From Thermoplasmatales archaeon (lineage in GTDB: Archaea > Thermoplasmatota > E2 > DHVEG-1): a DNA stretch of 20,976 nt. The position numbers and the translations under genes are program-made. A model generated the notes under the pieces. That model did no database searches. It had not been told where the DNA came from and was given only the letters and a program-made list of their open reading frames with translations. Of the stretch, positions 13,534 to 20,539 are shown piece by piece. Within the stretch, counting starts at the first letter, position 1. Each line of letters begins with the position of its first letter. Location of the stretch: the NCBI GenBank assembly GCA_023128855.1, contig JAGMDE010000022.1, positions 1 to 20,976 of the forward strand. The letters run 5' to 3'.

Positions 13534-15243
13534 ATAAAACAAAATTAAAGCTATTGCTATTATTACAAAAACAGCTTCAAAACTAGGAATTCCATTATCT
13601 TCATCGCCATTATCCCCATTTTGACTATCTCCTAGTTCTATATTTACATAAGTTGCAATCTTAGTTTGCTCTCCATTACCATCCGTTACTGTTAATTCAA
13701 CTGTATAGTTGCCCTCAGAAGTATAGGTATGTCCAATAGTTGCACCTTCACCAGTTGTTTCATCACCAAAATCCCATTGATAACTAGTAATGCTATCACC
13801 AGCATCTGGGTCGGAGCTAGCTGAACCATCAAATGTTAGATTCTGGTTAACATAACCTGTATAAGGTTCACCAGCATCTGCAACAGGAGGACTGTTTGAA
13901 GGATTAGAAGTAATTGTGACAATTATTGTTACTTCTGAAGACCATTCCCCATAATCATCTCTAACCTTGAAATAAATAATATGTCTTCCAACTGTTAGAT
14001 CACTTTTTGTAAATTGATTTGAAACACTTATAATTTCGTCTCTATCAGATATCCAGCTATATTCCATTATTTCTCCGTCGTCTGCTCCTCCTCCAGCGAA
14101 TCTTATCTCCTCTCCAAACTGTTTTGTAACAGATGTCATTGGTTCTAAGATATATGCAGTTGGTATTTGATTTGGAGAATTTATTACAAGCGTTGTTTGA
14201 ACAGAGGGTGACCAATTATCATCATTATCTTTAACTCTAAAGCTGATAGTATGGGAACCTGCTGAGAGACTTGAAGTTGAAAAATCTCCTGAAGTGCCTA
14301 TGACAACACCATCTGATTTCCATTCCCATGCCGTTATTGAGCCATCAGAATCAGTTCCACGACCACTGAAATATATTGTTTGACCAAGATCTGCTGGGTT
14401 TGGACTTATTGAGTCAATGTAAGCAACAGGTTTTTCATCTGAGCTTAAAAAATCACCAAGTGGATAACTATCTTGGTTTCCCCCACCCCCGCCTATACTA
14501 TATGGATTGTCCCCTATGCCATTTTCATCGTTATCGTAATCATTGTAATCATCCCAGTAATTACCTTGAGAATTATAATCCCAATTGTTTGATCCCTGAT
14601 CTCTAGCATTGCTATCCATGTTATCTGAAAAATCATTTAGATAAATGTTATTACTTGAGGCTGTAGAAGTTAACCATATTCCATGAACTTGATTGTTTTG
14701 AATAGTGTTACTCTTGATGGTATTACTATCTGAATTGAACATGTAAATTCCATTATTATTAGACTCTATTGTATTACTCTCAATGGTATTGCTATTTGAA
14801 CTATCTAGATAAATGCCATTTCCCCCGTCTTTAACATTATTATTTGATATGCTACAGCCTGTCACAGTGTCTAAAAAAACACAATAAAAACTGCTACCTG
14901 AATTCTGTATCTTAAATCCTGATATTTCTACATTATCCGCAGTAACTTTCACTGTATGATCACCAGATGCGCTTATAGTTGTGCTTCCACTACCTGCCCC
15001 AGTCAAGATCAATGGTCTATCGATTATTAAAATAACTGTAGATGAATAGGTTCCACCATGAACATAAACTGTATCTCCACCACTTTCATTAGCAGAATTG
15101 ATTGCGGCTTGGATTGATTTACCTTCGTAAACATGAATTGTAGTTTGGGCACTACAGATTTGAATTGGAAAAATAATAGTAAAAATACTTAGAAATAAAA
15201 TAAAGGCAAAACAAATCGGTATTGTTCTATTTAAGCTCCTCAC
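13519..15243 (-). CDS. Surface protein: signal peptide, NosD-like beta-helix, three PKD/Ig-like domains, C-terminal anchor
   Basis: The open frame extends to ATG 15453, but that extension runs through a tRNA gene, so the likely start is GTG 15243, immediately before an R..NR n-region and a clean signal peptide ending CSA-Q (574 residues). Residues 40-215 form a right-handed beta-helix with repeated NTI.SN.I..N turns, capped by GNYWDDYND and a D-rich stretch (228-248) shared with the C25-like protein at 1-2335. PKD/Ig-like domains lie at about 270-355, 358-445 and 450-537; the last has the best PKD match (WDFGD, GHTYTSEGNYTVELTV). After an acidic linker, residues 551-574 are IPSFEA, a hydrophobic helix and KKRK, an architecture like archaeosortase-type C-terminal sorting signals. 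The protein is probably cell-surface anchored; beta-helices of this type often bind or cut polysaccharide, but no catalytic residues are identifiable. Confidence 0.85.
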   Translation of the reverse strand: MRSLNRTIPICFAFILFLSIFTIIFPIQICSAQTTIHVYEGKSIQAAINSANESGGDTVYVHGGTYSSTVILIIDRPLILTGAGSGSTTISASGDHTVKVTADNVEISGFKIQNSGSSFYCVFLDTVTGCSISNNNVKDGGNGIYLDSSNSNTIESNTIESNNNGIYMFNSDSNTIKSNTIQNNQVHGIWLTSTASSNNIYLNDFSDNMDSNARDQGSNNWDYNSQGNYWDDYNDYDNDENGIGDNPYSIGGGGGNQDSYPLGDFLSSDEKPVAYIDSISPNPADLGQTIYFSGRGTDSDGSITAWEWKSDGVVIGTSGDFSTSSLSAGSHTISFRVKDNDDNWSPSVQTTLVINSPNQIPTAYILEPMTSVTKQFGEEIRFAGGGADDGEIMEYSWISDRDEIISVSNQFTKSDLTVGRHIIYFKVRDDYGEWSSEVTIIVTITSNPSNSPPVADAGEPYTGYVNQNLTFDGSASSDPDAGDSITSYQWDFGDETTGEGATIGHTYTSEGNYTVELTVTDGNGEQTKIATYVNIELGDSQNGDNGDEDNGIPSFEAVFVIIAIALILFYKKRK

Positions 15244-15304
15244 AAGATTATGAAAACAAGAGTGATGGTAAATATTTTTCTTAAAACTAACATTTTTAAA
15301 ATAG

Positions 15305-15377
15305 CGCCCCGGCCGGAATTTGAATCCGAGTCCCGAGCTCGACAGGCTCGGATGATAGGCCACTACACTACCGGGGC
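15305..15377 (-). tRNA. tRNA-Asp (anticodon GTC)
   Basis: The minus strand folds as a complete 73-base cloverleaf. The acceptor stem GCCCCGG pairs with CCGGGGC. The D arm contains TAGTGGCC. The anticodon stem CGAGC/GCTCG encloses CTGTCGA, giving anticodon GTC (reads GAC/GAT). A 4-base variable loop follows, and the T arm has stem TCGGA/TCCGG and loop TTCAAAT. The discriminator is G at 15305; CCA is not encoded. It is far GC-richer than its surroundings. No intron is visible. It sits between the pilus-like operon and the beta-helix protein gene, both on the same strand. Confidence 0.95.
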
Positions 15378-15387
15378 ACATGGACAA

Positions 15388-15397
15388 AATATGTAAG
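15388..15397 (-). promoter_or_regulatory. Putative TATA element of the tRNA-Asp gene
   Basis: Minus-strand TTACATATTTT lies 11-20 bases before the mature tRNA 5' end, leaving room for a short leader. It is AT-rich and only loosely matches the consensus. Confidence 0.3.
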
Positions 15398-15420
15398 AAG
15401 GGTAAATAGAACCCTTTCTT
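15395..15420 (-). repeat. Inverted repeat between the pilus-like operon and the tRNA, possible terminator
   Basis: AAGAAGGGT (15395-15403) and ACCCTTTCTT (15411-15420) are complementary with one bulged base around a 7-base loop. The hairpin is 54 bases past the stop of the 15474 gene and just before the tRNA promoter, where it could end operon transcripts. Confidence 0.35.
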
Positions 15421-15455
15421 TAATTTTTTCCTTAAAATTACTATTTTTTTCATAG

Positions 15456-15461
15456 AAAAAA
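15456..15461 (-). terminator. Oligo-T terminator of the pilus-like operon
   Basis: A run of six T on the minus strand begins 13 bases past the TAA at 15474-15476, as expected for archaeal T-run termination. The hairpin at 15395-15420 may act as backup. Confidence 0.35.
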
Positions 15462-15473
15462 CGACTGTGATAT

Positions 15474-16175
15474 TTATTCCCTTTGTTCATCAAAGAATTC
15501 ATATTCATCGATCTCATCTTTTAATTCCTCGAAAATAACTAGTTCCAATGCATATTCTCCTAATATTTCTTCAAACATCTCTATAATCATTGTCATGTTT
15601 TCAACATAAGTAACAGTGTTAGTTTCAGCATTAAAAGTCAGATTTTCAGTTAAATATCCTAGATATTTAGTAGCATTATACCTAAGCATAGTTAATCGGG
15701 ATCCAGATTCTGTTAGATTAATATATAAATCTAGAATATCTAGATGTTTTACTTCAGAATATTGCTTAGTATCGTTGAAATAACTCTTAGCATCTTGAAA
15801 GTTTAAATGCGAATAATAATAATAGGGCATTGCATTTGTACAATTGTCAATTCCTCTAGCTTTATATAAATCCATCAATGTACTATTTTTTTCAGATAAG
15901 GCACTTTGATACCACAGAAACGCTAAATCAAAATGATAGTTACCAAATGCTCTGTCTTCTCTTGCTTGATCTAAAACAACTGATGATTTTAGAAAGTGAC
16001 TAGTAAAATTTTCGCTCCTATCTTTTACATTTGTAAGCTCACCTTGATATTGACTTGTTAAGGTCTCTATTGTTGACTGATTTACAATATCAGCAGCAAA
16101 ATAAGTAATTAAAATCGCTCCTAGCATAATAGTAAGCAGCATCACAAACATATTTCGAGTAAATTCTCTTCCCAT
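15474..16175 (-). CDS. Small membrane-anchored extracellular protein of the pilus-like operon, sequon-rich
   Basis: The 233-residue product has one N-terminal hydrophobic helix (about 9-30) after a basic MGREFTRN start, then a mostly helical, acidic exterior domain. It has nine N-x-S/T sequons (NQS, NFT, NST, NCT, NDT, NLT, NAT, NLT, NMT), unusually dense for its size and consistent with heavy archaeal N-glycosylation outside the cell. The C-terminus is strongly acidic (DEIDEYEFFDEQRE). I recognise no named family. Its strong Shine-Dalgarno (GGAGGTGG) and the 29-base gap after the preceding gene place it last in the pilus-like operon. A minor pilin-like or pilus-accessory role is possible; the N-terminus lacks the pilin AVSEVVG motif. 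Confidence 0.8.
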   Translation of the reverse strand: MGREFTRNMFVMLLTIMLGAILITYFAADIVNQSTIETLTSQYQGELTNVKDRSENFTSHFLKSSVVLDQAREDRAFGNYHFDLAFLWYQSALSEKNSTLMDLYKARGIDNCTNAMPYYYYSHLNFQDAKSYFNDTKQYSEVKHLDILDLYINLTESGSRLTMLRYNATKYLGYLTENLTFNAETNTVTYVENMTMIIEMFEEILGEYALELVIFEELKDEIDEYEFFDEQRE

Positions 16176-16181
16176 TTTTTA

Positions 16182-16189
16182 CCACCTCC
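16182..16189 (-). promoter_or_regulatory. Ribosome binding site of the gene at 16175
   Basis: Minus-strand GGAGGTGG is six bases before ATG 16175, the best Shine-Dalgarno in the window, and fixes this start. Confidence 0.65.
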
Positions 16190-16204
16190 AAATATTTACA
16201 TATA

Positions 16205-18193
16205 TTAAGTAGGATAAGTAAGTCCTATTGAATGTTCATCCCAGAAAAACATTGGGCACACAGTAGGATCCTTTTCCATATTACTACTAAATTTAACCTT
16301 TTCAAATCCTGAAAAGGATGCACCAAGTTGTCCACCTGTCTCATTAGCAACCTCGCCAATATCGGTCATGCTCAAGGTATAAATAATAGAGCTTGTACCT
16401 TCTTTTGCAATTCTAAGCTTATACCAATTATTTCTTAGATAACCACCATAATAAGGTGTATTTATACGAGACCATCCTTCAATAGGATCATAATAATACA
16501 TTTCTAATATCCAATCCATTGGTCTAGTTCCGTTATTGACATACTTAAATCTTATTCTTGCAATATTCTGATCATTATCATTTTGAAAATCAAGACTGAG
16601 ATTATACTCCTCACTTGTGTCACCACATGCGAACCATATCTCCCACCATTCCATTGTTGCATTTTCCAATGCAGATAGATAATAATTCCAATATTTTGCC
16701 TCATCAGATTGTCTAAGTTTTGTTTTAAACGAATTGGCAGTGGAATAGTGGTAACTTGGAGCGACTTCAAATGAACTTCCATATGCTTCATTATCATCTG
16801 TGATAAACCATTTACGACTAAGATAATACTGAGTTGCATTTCCACCAGCATTGTCATCTGAAAAATCTTCAGTTACAACTGAAGGTTTATCAAATGCAAA
16901 AATAGTAACATCTGTTGGGTCATCATCGTCTGTTTCCCCATCACCATCTTGATCTATGCCATCATCTATGTATGGATTATCTGTTAATTCCTCTGCGTCA
17001 TTTGTTTCATCTTCGTTACTATCCCAATAAACTGTTCCCTGATTAGATATTATTACTCCATTAGCAAGACCATTATTTGTTACTACCTTAAATTCTAGAA
17101 TACGAGTGGTCTCAGCAGGAATACTACCATTCCAAACGATCTTATTTTCATTTGAATCATAGCTTATAGTTCCATAACTTGAGCTTGCAGATCCATTTAC
17201 GTAAACTGTATTTTCAGGTATATAATCCTCAAATTCGTTTCCGGGATTATCACTTTGATCCGCAGTTCCAGTATTACTTATAGCTATTTCATATCTCAAG
17301 GTATCATTACATTCTACTTCTCCACCATTTAAATCATGTGCCTTTTTGCTTGCAACCATTTCTGTTTTTGCAAATCCAGAAAACCTAAGATTATCAATAA
17401 AAGCAGCACTATCAAACAGATTATCTCCAACATCTTGAACACGTATAGTTACTGTAATTTGTTCTCCTGGCGAAACAGGATGTATGTCACCTCCTATTGA
17501 AATTAAATTTGAGGCACCTGCATCAGCTCCAGGGGTTCTTGGTGTTGTATCTACTAAATCAACATTTGAGGGGTTTCCACTCTGAGCAAATATATCAAAA
17601 CCTGTTCCAGGAATATCATGGGAATCCAATACAAAATAACCACTGTTAACATCAAATATATATTCTGATGTGCCTTGTGATGGTGAAACAACAGTTATTG
17701 TTAATCTATCATTATATTTTGTTCCAACATATTCGGGATACTCTGCACTAAAAAATTGTACGTCATAATACAGATAATGCATATATAAAGGAACTTGCAA
17801 AGTCATTGTTAATTCAGAAAAATCTCTTGGGTTTCCATACTTATTTCTAAACCATGTGCCTCTTTCGTCTCCAGGATTTTCTGCATTAGTGGTAACTGGA
17901 GTGTTGCCAGCAATACCAGTACTTAATAGAGCAAAAACACCATCTGATTCATCAGTTGGTGCCATTGTACCTAACGAGGATAAAATAACTTCTTGCCTAT
18001 GACCTTCTTGATCCTTATCTTCATAATAAGAACTTACCAAAGTTGAATCATCTTTTAAAATTGCTAGAGCAAGATCCTGGCCATCATAGGACCCTGCTAA
18101 AGCATGCTCTGAGGTAATAATTATAAAAGCTAAAAACAATCCCAAACACAACACAGCGATTATCATAAAATTATTAAACAACAGTCTTCTCAA
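16205..18193 (-). CDS. Exported choice-of-anchor-type and DUF11 protein of the pilus-like operon
   Basis: The product is 662 residues from TTG 18193, directly after the TAA of the upstream gene; GGGGGTGA at 18198-18205 supports this start, and the first in-frame ATG is at residue 10. A basic n-region (MRRLL) and hydrophobic helix end near ALA33. Residues 65-275 resemble the choice-of-anchor L type: SSLGTMAPTDESDGVFALLSTGIAG is followed by YDVQFFSAEYPEYVG..YNDRL and an anchoring beta-sandwich. Residues 277-431 form a DUF11-type repeat domain (YEIAISNTGTA, LEFKVVTNNG), ending in a calcium-loop-like DQDGDGETDDDD at 414-425. Residues 440-662 form a beta-sandwich with LamG-like features (WYKLRIAKEGTSSIIYTLS). 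No C-terminal membrane anchor is present. Its place between the pilin-LamG gene and the small glycosylated protein suggests a surface or pilus-associated adhesin. Domain names are by recognition, not search. Confidence 0.8.
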   Translation of the reverse strand: MRRLLFNNFMIIAVLCLGLFLAFIIITSEHALAGSYDGQDLALAILKDDSTLVSSYYEDKDQEGHRQEVILSSLGTMAPTDESDGVFALLSTGIAGNTPVTTNAENPGDERGTWFRNKYGNPRDFSELTMTLQVPLYMHYLYYDVQFFSAEYPEYVGTKYNDRLTITVVSPSQGTSEYIFDVNSGYFVLDSHDIPGTGFDIFAQSGNPSNVDLVDTTPRTPGADAGASNLISIGGDIHPVSPGEQITVTIRVQDVGDNLFDSAAFIDNLRFSGFAKTEMVASKKAHDLNGGEVECNDTLRYEIAISNTGTADQSDNPGNEFEDYIPENTVYVNGSASSSYGTISYDSNENKIVWNGSIPAETTRILEFKVVTNNGLANGVIISNQGTVYWDSNEDETNDAEELTDNPYIDDGIDQDGDGETDDDDPTDVTIFAFDKPSVVTEDFSDDNAGGNATQYYLSRKWFITDDNEAYGSSFEVAPSYHYSTANSFKTKLRQSDEAKYWNYYLSALENATMEWWEIWFACGDTSEEYNLSLDFQNDNDQNIARIRFKYVNNGTRPMDWILEMYYYDPIEGWSRINTPYYGGYLRNNWYKLRIAKEGTSSIIYTLSMTDIGEVANETGGQLGASFSGFEKVKFSSNMEKDPTVCPMFFWDEHSIGLTYPT

Positions 18194-19546
18194 TTAGTCA
18201 CCCCCAGAATAACTAACAATTTGTACAATATTTGATGGAACTGTTGTATCATCTTCTACACTATCATTAGGAGTAACTGTTGCTTGCCAATACTCACCAA
18301 CACTTGTTTCTTCAGCAACAATTATCCTTCTACTATAATCTCCATCTTTTGTAGATATGTAAAGCTGATAGATTTGTTTATCTGTTAATGCTTTGTTATA
18401 GATCTCAAGCTCATCCAAGTGCCCATCCCAAAATTTACTACTAGCTGTTCCATGACCAATTTCTAATAAATCTGTGCCTGAACCTAATGCGAAGGTTCTT
18501 TCACCTTCGAGTAAATAAGGTACACCATTGCAATAAACTTTTATGAAATTCTCACTAGCATCCCAAACTGCAACGATATGATACCATGTATCACTTAATA
18601 GGTCTTCAGTTCTCACCGCATCTTTAGTTCCATCATCACATACCCCAATATGAACTTCGTTGCCTTGTAAAAAAATCTTAACAAAATTATTATTGTCTTC
18701 ACTAGCCATTAATACTACTGCATTATCAGCAGTTATATCACTACTTTTTAGCCATAAAGAAATGGTAAAATCATTATTTGAAATATCATAAAAGACATTA
18801 GGTAAATTCATGGTGATATACTCACTGGAACCTCCAAAATAGCAGCAACCTCCAAGGATTCCATCAGGATACCAAGTCACTCCCACTAAAGTTCCATCAT
18901 TACTGTATCCTGAATAATCTTTACAAGTAGCATTGTTTTCGGTATTGAAAGGCATATTTAGATCCAGTAGAGTAACACCATTCAATCTCCAGTTATAGAT
19001 GTATGTAGTTGCGTTAATCTCTGGTTGAACCGGGTAGCTATAACAAATGAGGTCCTCATCTGGAGTATTAGTTTTTAGACTTGAAATCAATATCGGACAG
19101 TCTGTTAGCAGCTCTTCAGCTTTTCCACTTGCACCCCAAGTAAAAATTTGCTCTTCAGTTCCATCCTTATGAATACTGCAAACAGTTATACCTAATGTAA
19201 TTGTGTCATTTACTAATCTTATATCTGTAATATTTTGAAGTGGATATCTATACTCTCCAAATTTCCAATTATTTTCTATTTTAGAACCAAGAAGTGTTCC
19301 ATCTGAGTCACGAACAATTATTTTATAGGTTTCAATTAATTCGCCACCAACGTGTTCTAACAATACTTCGCCCCCATTATTAACAGCTCCCTCAATTTTA
19401 ACAGATGACTCATATTCTGGGCTTACTGAAGACATAACATAAAGAAAAATAACAGAAAATACGGCAACTGCGATTAAAACTAGAATTAGACCCCCCACTA
19501 CTTCTGATACTGCATAGTCGCCTTTAAACGCAATGTTTACTTTCAT
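18194..19546 (-). CDS. Archaeal type IV pilin N-terminus fused to a LamG-containing adhesive domain
   Basis: From ATG 19546 the product is 450 residues; TTG 19555 in frame would add three. Residues 8-38 carry the archaeal pilin signature: basic KGD, then YAVSEVVGG and a long hydrophobic helix, which is cut by a prepilin peptidase and packs in the pilus core. Residues 40-145 form the beta-rich pilin head. A LamG (concanavalin-like) domain at about 205-400 has the DYSGYSNDGT opening, FTISLWLKSSD, WYHIVAVWD and the closing LDELEIYNKALTDKQIYQLY. Flanking segments, INATTYIYNWRLNG before it and VGEYWQATVTPNDSVED after it, look like two halves of one Ig-like domain into which LamG is inserted. Typical archaeal pilins are 120-200 residues, so this one is strongly enlarged. 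It follows the T2SF genes. The likely role is attachment to carbohydrate or particles. Confidence 0.85.
   Translation of the reverse strand: MKVNIAFKGDYAVSEVVGGLILVLIAVAVFSVIFLYVMSSVSPEYESSVKIEGAVNNGGEVLLEHVGGELIETYKIIVRDSDGTLLGSKIENNWKFGEYRYPLQNITDIRLVNDTITLGITVCSIHKDGTEEQIFTWGASGKAEELLTDCPILISSLKTNTPDEDLICYSYPVQPEINATTYIYNWRLNGVTLLDLNMPFNTENNATCKDYSGYSNDGTLVGVTWYPDGILGGCCYFGGSSEYITMNLPNVFYDISNNDFTISLWLKSSDITADNAVVLMASEDNNNFVKIFLQGNEVHIGVCDDGTKDAVRTEDLLSDTWYHIVAVWDASENFIKVYCNGVPYLLEGERTFALGSGTDLLEIGHGTASSKFWDGHLDELEIYNKALTDKQIYQLYISTKDGDYSRRIIVAEETSVGEYWQATVTPNDSVEDDTTVPSNIVQIVSYSGGD
18198..18205 (-). promoter_or_regulatory. Ribosome binding site that supports the TTG start at 18193
   Basis: Minus-strand GGGGGTGA lies four bases before TTG 18193 and itself encodes the last Gly-Gly of the pilin. 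It suggests coupled translation. Confidence 0.55.
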
Positions 19547-19627
19547 CTCTCCCAATCCACGGATAAATCTCTGTTTGTTTTACTATTTGAAGCTTTTGCG
19601 TCATTTTATCATATTGACAGTTTATCA

Positions 19628-20539
19628 TTAGAACAGTATTTTAAAGACAAAAAATGATACTAAAACAAGGACAAATCCAAACCTAACACCTGAAGAAAGT
19701 TTTCCATCCATCATAAATCCACCGAGTAAACCGCCGCCTATGCTTTGAACTAGTACAAATGAAAAGAATGTATTTTTCAGCATCCCTTGGTCTACTGCAC
19801 CAGCTATTTCAAGATTACTAATTTTTTGTCCGCCCATCTGACTTTGTAATTCAAAGAATGCTGCAAAGATTGTGTTATTAATAATTAAAATTACAGCTAG
19901 AAAAACAAAGAAACTGATAAATATAACAATACTGTATAAGGACATTTCAGCTTTTCTCTGTTGTTCCACAAGTTTAGTCTGATCTATTTCTCTAGCTGCA
20001 GCTTCAAAAACTGCAGAGGTATTACCACCGATTTCTAGTGCCTTATTTATTGTAACTACAATACGCTTTATCGAAGCTGTATTAATCCTTTTTGCAAAGT
20101 TGATTAAAGCTTCTTTAACAGATATTCCCCAAGAAAGTTGTGCTGCCATTTTCTGTAACTCTGGTGTGAGTCTCCCATAATCTCCATCTGCAGCAGATGT
20201 AATTGCATCATAAATAGTCATACCCGATGATGTTGAACTGCTTATTTCACGTAAGAAATCAGGCATATGATTCTCTATTTCTTTTTTCTTTTTTACTTTT
20301 AGATGACTGTAAAATCCAATAGGTCCAATAACTGATAAAATGCCAAAAGTAGCGAAGTCCATACCTGAAATTACAGCAGGATCAGCTAAATTCATATCTA
20401 AGAAACTTAAAACCGCTAGCAAAAATATAATTGCAGAGACAGTTATTGAAATAACTAGTAGTATCATGATATTTTTATCTTTGCCGTAGAAACGATTTAG
20501 ATTGTATTTCTTGGATTTGATAGGTAATTTAATTTTCAT
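19628..20539 (-). CDS. Type II secretion system F-domain membrane protein (FlaJ/TadC-like), second of a pair
   Basis: The 303-residue product has two N-terminal membrane helices (about 24-46 and 62-80), a cytoplasmic T2SF domain at about 90-195, and three further membrane helices (about 202-228, 257-276, 286-303). Conserved T2SF features include PDFLREISSSTSSGMTIYDAI, LSWGISVKEAL and LEIGGNTSAVFEAAAREI. Such proteins form the inner-membrane platform of archaeal pili and archaella, coupling an assembly ATPase to pilin extraction. ATG 20539 overlaps the TGA of the upstream T2SF gene by four bases, with GGAGA at 20546-20550 as Shine-Dalgarno, so the two are translationally coupled. Downstream, after 81 bases, lies the pilin-LamG gene. 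The partner ATPase is not in the window. Archaellum FlaJ carries both T2SF domains in one chain; here they are on two chains, as in TadB/TadC. Confidence 0.88.
   Translation of the reverse strand: MKIKLPIKSKKYNLNRFYGKDKNIMILLVISITVSAIIFLLAVLSFLDMNLADPAVISGMDFATFGILSVIGPIGFYSHLKVKKKKEIENHMPDFLREISSSTSSGMTIYDAITSAADGDYGRLTPELQKMAAQLSWGISVKEALINFAKRINTASIKRIVVTINKALEIGGNTSAVFEAAAREIDQTKLVEQQRKAEMSLYSIVIFISFFVFLAVILIINNTIFAAFFELQSQMGGQKISNLEIAGAVDQGMLKNTFFSFVLVQSIGGGLLGGFMMDGKLSSGVRFGFVLVLVSFFVFKILF

Noticed and set aside
14640..14800. Short repeated sequence in the surface-protein gene as a CRISPR-like array
   Set aside because: The repeats encode the NTIESN-type turns of the beta-helix and lie in frame within the gene.
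15305..15377. tRNA-Asp as an integration site of a mobile element
   Set aside because: I saw no integrase, no repeat of the tRNA 3' end elsewhere in the window, and no phage-like genes.
15244..15453. N-terminal extension of the surface protein starting at ATG 15453
   Set aside because: It overlaps a complete tRNA-Asp gene in the same orientation and has no signal peptide before residue 71.
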